A stretch of DNA of 11,252 nucleotides from Mageeibacillus sp. UBA1257. Its GTDB lineage: Bacteria; Bacillota; Clostridia; UBA1212; UBA1257. Shown here in pieces: positions 5,928 to 11,252 of the stretch. How positions within the stretch are numbered: the first letter of the stretch is position 1; every line of letters starts with the position of its first letter. The notes beneath the pieces were generated by a model, which had not been told where the DNA came from, made no database searches, and saw only the letters and a list, made by a program, of their open reading frames with translations. The position numbers and the translations under genes were made by a program. The DNA lies in the NCBI GenBank assembly GCA_002308775.1, contig DBVT01000078.1:1-11252 (forward strand), in the 5' to 3' direction.

Positions 5928-8171
5928 TCATTTCTCTTCATTGCCGTCTGCGTCGTCTCCGAGATCCATCGAAAGCTGCTCTACAGGTTTGTCAGAATCC
6001 TTAATGAATGCTCCGGCTACGGGTATGTTCCTTATCGAATACGCCCTGGGATTTACAAAACCCGCATCTGCCGCGAACTTCATGTATTTGAGCTTGTAAT
6101 CCCTTTTGAGCTTCATCACCTGGACGCCCTGTGAGGTCTTTGTAGGCTTCTCAGGGATGTACTTCGAATTTATGATAATTATTCTGTCGTTGCTCGACGA
6201 AAGCGCTATTTCGGCCTCCTGCGGCGTGTAGAGGGCATTTACGAGAGGAGATTTATCCGAATAAGCGTTTATAAGCTTCTTTCTGTTCGTTTTTGTCTCG
6301 TAAGCCTTCAGCGGCACCTTCGCCACCTTGCCGTTTTCAAACGCGTAGAGCATCCACCCCTCGTAATCCTCAGGTAAAACAAAATACACTATATTCTCGT
6401 CCTGATCCATTCCCAGAGTGTTGCCGAGGTATTCGCCGAGAGCGCTCGCTTTGCAGTCAGGCAGATCGTAGACTTTCATCTTGTAAACGTTTGACTTCGA
6501 TGAAATGAACATTATCTCCGTCTTGTTGTGCGTCTCGACTTCCTGGATGATCTCGTCTCCTTCTTTGAGCTTCTGATCTCCGGAAGATCTGAGTGATACG
6601 AGCGTGATCTTCTTGAGATATGAATCCCTCGTGAGGAACAGTTTGAGTTTGTAGTCCTCGATCATCTCTTCCTTCGTGACCTTGACGACTTCTTCTTCCA
6701 GCATGATATCCGTTTTACGCGGCTTGCCGTACTTTTTTGAGACTTCGCGAAGCTGCTTCTTGATAAGTTCGTTGAGCTTCTTCCTGCTTCCGAGAATGCC
6801 CTTGAGTTCAGCGATGCTGTCAATGAGCGAATTTTTCTCGTCGATCCTTTTTATGATATATTCCTTGTTTAAGTTTCTCAATTTGATCTCCGCGATGAAT
6901 TCCGCCTGGACTTCGTTTATCGAGAAACCCCACATAAGATTCGGGATGATGAGATCGTCGCTCTCTGTCTCCCTGATTATTTTGATGGCCTTGTCTATAT
7001 CGAGCAGTATCTTTTCGAGACCCTTTAACAGGTGCAGTCTTTCTTCCTTCTGCCTGATCTCCGTCTTCAGTTTTCTTTCGACGCACGTCGTTCTGAATTT
7101 CAGCCATTCGTCAATGATGCCTCTGACGCCGAGGACTTCGGGCCTGCCGTTCACGATGACGTTAAAATTGCATCCGAACGACTGTTCAAGGCTGGTAAGA
7201 GCGAACAGCTTGTTCATTATCGAGTCCGGGTCTGCCGTTTTTCTTATATCTATGGCGATCTTCAGACCGTTCAGATCGAGTTCGTCCCTCACGTCCGTAA
7301 TGTCCTTGATCTTGCCTTCTTTGACTATTTCCGTTATACCGTCGATGACGTCTTCGAGCGTCGTCGTATAAGGGATCTCATACACTTCTATGCAGCTGTT
7401 TTTCTTGTCATATCTGTATTTTGCCCTTATTTTTATCGATCCTGCACCGTTCTCGATGATATTCTCCATTTCCTTCTCTTTATAGATCACATAGCCGCCC
7501 GTAGAAAAATCGGGAGCTTTTATGTAATCCAAAAGGTTGACTTTCGGATCGTCTATATATGCGCACGTCGCGTCGCAGACCTCGCTCAGGTTAAAACTGC
7601 AGATCTTCGTCGCCATACTGACCGCAAGACCCTCCGTCGAGTTCACGAGAAGAGTCGGAAATGTCACGGGCAGGAGCGTCGGTTCCTTCATCGTGCCGTC
7701 GTAGTTGTCCACGAAATCGACTGTGTCTTTATCTATATCCGCAAACAGTTCCTCACAGATCTTTTCGAGTTTTACCTCCGTATAACGCGGCGCCGCAAAA
7801 GCCATATCCCTCGAATACCTCTTGCCGAAGTTTCCCTTTGAATCGACATACGGATGAAGGAGAGTTTCATTGTCCCTCGTAAGTCTGACCATCGTCTCGT
7901 AGATCGCCTGGTCTCCGTGAGGGTTCAGTTTCATCGTCTCTCCGACCACGTTTGCGGATTTCGTTCTGGGACCTGTGAGAAGGCCTTTTTTGTACATCGT
8001 ATACAGGAGCTTTCTGTGAGAAGGCTTGAAGCCGTCTATCTCAGGAAGCGCTCTGGAAATTATTACGCTCATCGCGTAAGGCATATAGTTTTCCTCAAGC
8101 GTATCCGTTATGAACTGCTCGGTAAAAAGTTCTCTGTTGTCGTTTTCAATATCGTTGTTTTCTTTCTTCAT
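5928..8171 (-). CDS. parC: Type IIA DNA topoisomerase subunit A, ParC/GyrA family (divergent)
   Basis: This 747-residue protein is the DNA-cutting subunit of a type IIA topoisomerase. The winged-helix breakage-reunion domain is clear: SVIISRALPEIDGFKPSHRK (34-53), NPHGDQAIYE (83-92), and the catalytic tyrosine in AAPRYTEV (Tyr130). A tower and coiled-coil region follows, then from about 500 a GyrA/ParC-type beta-propeller for DNA wrapping. I see no GyrA box (QRRGGRG-like), so strand-passing decatenase or relaxase activity is more likely than gyrase supercoiling; the symbol is a family-level assignment. Length is close to E. coli ParC. Gln88 and Glu92 stand where E. coli GyrA has Ser83 and Asp87. 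The start overlaps the tail of the B gene's region: AAGGTG spans the B stop, 7 nt before the ATG, with only 9 nt between genes, so the subunits are probably coupled. Confidence 0.94.
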   Translation of the reverse strand: MKKENNDIENDNRELFTEQFITDTLEENYMPYAMSVIISRALPEIDGFKPSHRKLLYTMYKKGLLTGPRTKSANVVGETMKLNPHGDQAIYETMVRLTRDNETLLHPYVDSKGNFGKRYSRDMAFAAPRYTEVKLEKICEELFADIDKDTVDFVDNYDGTMKEPTLLPVTFPTLLVNSTEGLAVSMATKICSFNLSEVCDATCAYIDDPKVNLLDYIKAPDFSTGGYVIYKEKEMENIIENGAGSIKIRAKYRYDKKNSCIEVYEIPYTTTLEDVIDGITEIVKEGKIKDITDVRDELDLNGLKIAIDIRKTADPDSIMNKLFALTSLEQSFGCNFNVIVNGRPEVLGVRGIIDEWLKFRTTCVERKLKTEIRQKEERLHLLKGLEKILLDIDKAIKIIRETESDDLIIPNLMWGFSINEVQAEFIAEIKLRNLNKEYIIKRIDEKNSLIDSIAELKGILGSRKKLNELIKKQLREVSKKYGKPRKTDIMLEEEVVKVTKEEMIEDYKLKLFLTRDSYLKKITLVSLRSSGDQKLKEGDEIIQEVETHNKTEIMFISSKSNVYKMKVYDLPDCKASALGEYLGNTLGMDQDENIVYFVLPEDYEGWMLYAFENGKVAKVPLKAYETKTNRKKLINAYSDKSPLVNALYTPQEAEIALSSSNDRIIIINSKYIPEKPTKTSQGVQVMKLKRDYKLKYMKFAADAGFVNPRAYSIRNIPVAGAFIKDSDKPVEQLSMDLGDDADGNEEK

Positions 8172-8180
8172 CTCTTCACC

Positions 8181-10169
8181 TTATGCCAGATCGAGCTTGT
8201 CAAGGTAATACTTGCCGTTTTCCCTGATGTGCGTTTTTCTGTCGTCAATATTGTCTCCGAGAAGCATTTCGAACGTGTATTCCATCGATTCGACATCTGT
8301 CGGAACTATCCTGATCAGCCTTCTCTTGTCAGGCCTCATGGTAGTCTCAGACATCATTTCCGGCGAGTTTTCACCGAGTCCCTTTGACCGCTGGAGCGTG
8401 TATTTCCCGCGTATTCCGGCGAGGATATCAGCCTTTTCCTTCTCGTCAAAGGCGAAAGCTGTCTTCTCCTTATTTCCTTCTTTGTATGTTATCTCATAAA
8501 GAGGAGACTCGACTATATAGACCTTCCCTTTTTGCAGGAGCGTCGGGAGCAGCCTGTAAAACATCGTGAGTATCAGCGTTCTTATCTGGTATCCGTCGAC
8601 GTCCGCATCGGTACAGATTATGATCTTGTCCCATCTCAAATTGTCTATATCAAATGTTGATATGTCCTTAGCCATCTTCGTTTTTAACTCGATACCGCAG
8701 CCGAGGACTTTTATGAGGTCTGTGATTATCGGGCTTGAGAATATGTCCTTTTCCGAAGCTTTGATACAGTTGAGCGTCTTTCCTCTTACAGGCATTATCG
8801 CCTGGAATTCCGCGTTTCTGCCCTGTTTTACGGAACCCAGAGCGGAGTCGCCTTCGACGATGTAGAGTTCTCTTTTTGTTACGTCGTTCGTTCTGCACGT
8901 GACGAACTTTTTTACCCTGTTCGTCATGTCCATCTTGTTCGTCATGAGGTCTCGCTTTATTGCGACTCTTCTCTTTTCTGCTTCCTCACGGCTGTGCTTG
9001 TTCGCGAGCAGCTGATTTATGACCTTATCAGCTTCAAGTTTGTTTTCGATCAGATATATCTCAAGCTTTGAGCGAATGAAATCAGTCATCGCTTCCTGGA
9101 TGAATCTGTTGGTGATAGCTTTTTTCGTCTGGTTTTCATAGCTCGTCTGCGTGGAGAAAGAGCTCGTTACGAGTATCAGGCTGTCCTGGATGTCGCCGAA
9201 TGATATCTTCGGTTCGTCCTTCGTATATCTGTTGTTTGCTCTCAGAAATTTGTCGAATTCGGCCACGAATGCGTTTCTGACGGCCTTGTCGGGCGATCCT
9301 CCGTTCACGAGGAAACTCGAGTTGTGGTAGTATTCGAGCAGATTGACTTCATTGTTAAAACAGAACGCCAGCTGCATTTTAAGCTTGTATTCGTCCTTGT
9401 CTTCCCTGTCGCGGCCTCTCGTTTCTGTTTCGAAATACAGAGGCTCCGTGATGCCTTTGTCGCCGGATACCTCTTTAACATAATCGAGAATGCCGTTTTC
9501 GTACAGATATTCAAATCTTTTGTTCGATTCTTCATCGTAGAGTTTGAGCTTGAGTCCGGCGTTTACGACAGCCTGCTTTTTGAGAAGCGTCGTGTAAAAT
9601 TCGAGCGGGATGTCTATATCCGTAAAAACCTCCAGGTCCGGACGCCACTTCTGCGTCGTTCCCGACTGCTTGTATTCGCATGGCTCCTTTTTGAGGCCGC
9701 CGACATTTTTACCTTTTTTAAAACTGAGTTCGTACTTGAACCCGTCCTTCAAAACGGTGACTTCCATATATTCAGACGTGCACTGAGCGGCACAGCTGCC
9801 CAGTCCGTTTGTGCCTAAACTGTATTCGTAGTTCTCTCCCTTGTTTGTGTCGTACTTTCCGCTCGCGTAAAGTTCACAATAAACGAGTTCCCAGTTGTAT
9901 CTTCCCTCAGCAGGGTTGTAATCTACCGGGCAGCCTCTTCCGTAGTCCTTGACCATGATCGATTTGTCCTTGAATCTGGTCACTTCTATAACTTTTCCGT
10001 AGCCTTCTCTCGCTTCGTCCAGAGAGTTCGCAAGTATCTCTACAAGCGTATGTTCGCATCCCTCCAGTCCGTCAGAGCCGAGAATGGACGCAGGCTTTTG
10101 CCTTATCCTCTCCTCTCCCTTCAGGGCCTTGATACTGTTGTTGTCATATGCCTTTTTTGAACCTGCCAT
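8181..10169 (-). CDS. parE: Type IIA DNA topoisomerase subunit B, ParE/GyrB family (divergent)
   Basis: This 662-residue protein is the ATPase and Toprim subunit partnering the A subunit. The GHKL ATPase shows an N box EILANSLDEA (Glu44, Asn48), DYGRGCPVD (Asp75), a glycine-rich lid SLGTNGLGS (117-125), a SGTTQKW strand (169-175) and the QTK lysine motif in ENQTKKAI (about 346). The Toprim part has IVEGDSALGS (about 438), MPVRGKTLN, a TDADVDG metal site (about 521) and a C-terminal RSKGLGENSPEMM. Two points differ from ordinary GyrB/ParE: the lid reads TNGLG rather than LHGVG, and EGDSA is followed by L instead of G. These agree with a divergent second topoisomerase found beside gyrase in Clostridia (from memory). 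The gene leads the operon and has AAGGG 7 nt before the ATG. Confidence 0.94.
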   Translation of the reverse strand: MAGSKKAYDNNSIKALKGEERIRQKPASILGSDGLEGCEHTLVEILANSLDEAREGYGKVIEVTRFKDKSIMVKDYGRGCPVDYNPAEGRYNWELVYCELYASGKYDTNKGENYEYSLGTNGLGSCAAQCTSEYMEVTVLKDGFKYELSFKKGKNVGGLKKEPCEYKQSGTTQKWRPDLEVFTDIDIPLEFYTTLLKKQAVVNAGLKLKLYDEESNKRFEYLYENGILDYVKEVSGDKGITEPLYFETETRGRDREDKDEYKLKMQLAFCFNNEVNLLEYYHNSSFLVNGGSPDKAVRNAFVAEFDKFLRANNRYTKDEPKISFGDIQDSLILVTSSFSTQTSYENQTKKAITNRFIQEAMTDFIRSKLEIYLIENKLEADKVINQLLANKHSREEAEKRRVAIKRDLMTNKMDMTNRVKKFVTCRTNDVTKRELYIVEGDSALGSVKQGRNAEFQAIMPVRGKTLNCIKASEKDIFSSPIITDLIKVLGCGIELKTKMAKDISTFDIDNLRWDKIIICTDADVDGYQIRTLILTMFYRLLPTLLQKGKVYIVESPLYEITYKEGNKEKTAFAFDEKEKADILAGIRGKYTLQRSKGLGENSPEMMSETTMRPDKRRLIRIVPTDVESMEYTFEMLLGDNIDDRKTHIRENGKYYLDKLDLA

Positions 10170-10199
10170 TTTTCTTCCCTTTCTCCTAAAAACGTAAGA

Positions 10200-10253
10200 A
10201 AACTCTTTTCGGCAATTAATGATATGATCACAAAAGATTACCGAAAAGAGTTT
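10200..10253. promoter_or_regulatory. Long inverted repeat in the leader of the topoisomerase operon
   Basis: A perfect 13-bp inverted repeat (AAACTCTTTTCGG, 10200-10212, with its complement at 10241-10253) surrounds a 28-nt AT-rich centre. In that centre, 4-bp TAAT/ATTA and TGAT/ATCA pairs could extend the stem. It ends 31 nt before the topoisomerase B start. On the minus strand it is followed by TCTTACGTTTTT, so it could terminate the upstream SDR transcript. On the plus strand the T-rich tail is stronger, but no plus-strand gene precedes it. A minus-strand TATCAT lies in the centre, so it could instead be an operator around a weak promoter. The rest of the gap (10254-10355) holds a small GC-rich dyad at 10275-10301 and nothing else I can support. 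Confidence 0.5.
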
Positions 10254-10355
10254 CTTTTTTCTTTTGTTCTTTACGACGCGGATCTGATTTGCGTCATCCG
10301 CCTTTTTGCGCCTGTACCTCTCGTTTCTTATCTGAACGGATCAACAAGGCGCCTG

Positions 10356-11252
10356 TCACTTCAGCATTACCTGTCCGCCGGTAACAGGAACTGCCTGTCC
10401 CGTCTCGTACTTTTGATCCACAATGTAGAATATAGCGCAAGCCACGTCTTTTGGCAGGCACCCTCTGTTCATCGGGACCTTTGACATGTAATATTTTCTG
10501 ACATCCTCGATCGATTTGGCACCGGGGACTTTTCCGGCGTTAAAATACTGAACGAAGAGGCCTTTCACAGGGTCGGACCACAGCGGTCCGTCGAGATAGT
10601 TGCCGGGGCATACGGCGTTGACCTTGATACCGTACGGGCAGAGTTCCAAAGCGAAGCTCTGTACGAGTCCTATGCCGCCGAATTTGCCGCCTGCATATGC
10701 AAAGTTTTTATTGCTTCCCTCAAGGCCTGATTTCGAGTTGACCTGAATGATATCGGCCATATAATCGGGAGCAAATCTTCTCTGTATCTTCATTATTCTG
10801 GACGCGTATTTCGAGCAGAGGAAGAACGCGTTGTAATTGATCCTCGTTACGAGTTCGAACTTCTGAAGCGTCATCTGTTCGAGGTCTCCCGCGATCGCGA
10901 TCCCCGCGTTGGATACGAATATATCGAGACCTCCGTACGTCAGAACGGTGTCATAAACCATATCTCTGACGTTTTCCTCGGAGCTTACATCCACCTTTAC
11001 GGCTATCGTCTTATTCTTTCCGAATCTCTCGTTGAGTTCATCGCTCTTTGCTTTTGCGAGATCGTAGTTGAGGTCAGCGATCGTGACGTAAGAACCCTGA
11101 TCGAGCATTTCTTCAGCGATCCCCAGTCCGAATCCCTGAGCGCTTCCGGTTACTATCGAGATCTTGTCAGCGAGTCTCTTGGCGTTGCCCGATCCGAGGC
11201 TTACTTTGGACCTGTACGATTCGACTTCCCAGTTGCAGATGAAATCGATCAT
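10356..11252 (-). CDS. SDR oxidoreductase, sorbitol-6-phosphate 2-dehydrogenase (SrlD)-like, 5'-partial
   Basis: At least 298 residues are visible, and the frame is open to the window edge. It has a short-chain dehydrogenase fold: TGSAQGFG (35-42) for the dinucleotide, Asp60 at the end of strand 2 favouring NAD, SNAG (114-117), Ser173 in NSKSG, and the catalytic YxxxK in YAGGK (Tyr186, Lys190). The NSKSG stretch, KFGGIGL, KVPMNRGC and the TGGQVM ending recall E. coli SrlD, which oxidises sorbitol-6-phosphate to fructose-6-phosphate, so a sugar- or polyol-phosphate substrate is likely. About 30 residues precede the Rossmann fold that SrlD lacks, including NWEVESYRSKVS. This suggests the C-terminal part of a longer or fused protein and makes the ATG at 11252 doubtful. 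A long non-coding gap separates it from the topoisomerase operon, so a functional link is not expected. Confidence 0.82.
   Translation of the reverse strand: MIDFICNWEVESYRSKVSLGSGNAKRLADKISIVTGSAQGFGLGIAEEMLDQGSYVTIADLNYDLAKAKSDELNERFGKNKTIAVKVDVSSEENVRDMVYDTVLTYGGLDIFVSNAGIAIAGDLEQMTLQKFELVTRINYNAFFLCSKYASRIMKIQRRFAPDYMADIIQVNSKSGLEGSNKNFAYAGGKFGGIGLVQSFALELCPYGIKVNAVCPGNYLDGPLWSDPVKGLFVQYFNAGKVPGAKSIEDVRKYYMSKVPMNRGCLPKDVACAIFYIVDQKYETGQAVPVTGGQVMLK

Noticed and set aside
7032..7841. Long plus-strand open frame (about 269 codons) antisense to the topoisomerase A gene
   Set aside because: The minus strand encodes a highly conserved protein throughout. The plus-strand product has no recognisable motif and no ribosome site, so it is a coding shadow. 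The same applies to 6676-7371, 4984-5430, 5292-5714 and 9324-9818.
5928..10169. Calling the pair DNA gyrase (GyrA/GyrB)
   Set aside because: No GyrA box is visible in the propeller domain, the B-A gene order and lengths fit the ParE/ParC arrangement, and the motifs are divergent from standard gyrase.
1..11252. CRISPR array, insertion sequence or phage genes
   Set aside because: No regularly spaced direct repeats, transposase, integrase or structural phage motifs were found on either strand.

Overview
The window looks like a chromosomal segment of a Clostridia-type Firmicute, most likely a gut anaerobe of the Lachnospiraceae/Oscillospirales kind. The grounds are strong AGGAGG-like ribosome binding sites, a TTGACT-17-TATAAT promoter, a divergent second type IIA topoisomerase pair of a kind I associate with Clostridia, and an XRE/sigma-region-4 regulator coupled to a membrane anti-sigma-like protein. 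The family placement is inference. Every gene I can support lies on the minus strand, so transcription runs right to left.

Left end (1-297): a roughly 100-bp structured non-coding stretch made of overlapping inverted repeats, then a near-perfect bidirectional terminator, a tRNA-Leu(CAG) with encoded CCA, and its strong promoter.

Regulatory/protease block (298-3606), in order of transcription: a promoter, a membrane-anchored V8/trypsin-like serine protease with a long pro-region, a small XRE-HTH plus sigma-70-region-4 chimera, and a large single-pass membrane protein that overlaps the regulator by 4 nt (ATGA). The last two look like a transcription factor and its membrane-bound antagonist or sensor. 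The protease just upstream may be a target or a partner.

DNA-metabolism block (3621-10253): a topoisomerase B subunit (GHKL ATPase plus Toprim), an A subunit (breakage-reunion domain plus beta-propeller), a PHP-domain metal-dependent phosphoesterase, and a fusion of a YjbR/MmcQ-like domain with a DEDDh 3'-5' exonuclease. The gaps are 9, 45 and 36 nt, and I see no convincing internal promoter, so they read as one operon for DNA topology and nucleic-acid processing. A terminator-like inverted repeat closes it, and a long inverted repeat sits in its leader.

Right end (10356-11252): an SDR oxidoreductase of the sorbitol-6-phosphate dehydrogenase (SrlD) type, open to the window edge. An extra N-terminal stretch before its Rossmann fold suggests it is the C-terminal part of a longer protein.

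No CRISPR array, insertion sequence, phage gene or rRNA was seen. The most unusual points are the XRE-sigma4/membrane pair beside the protease, the YjbR-DnaQ fusion in a topoisomerase operon, and non-canonical residues at the quinolone-determining positions of the A subunit.
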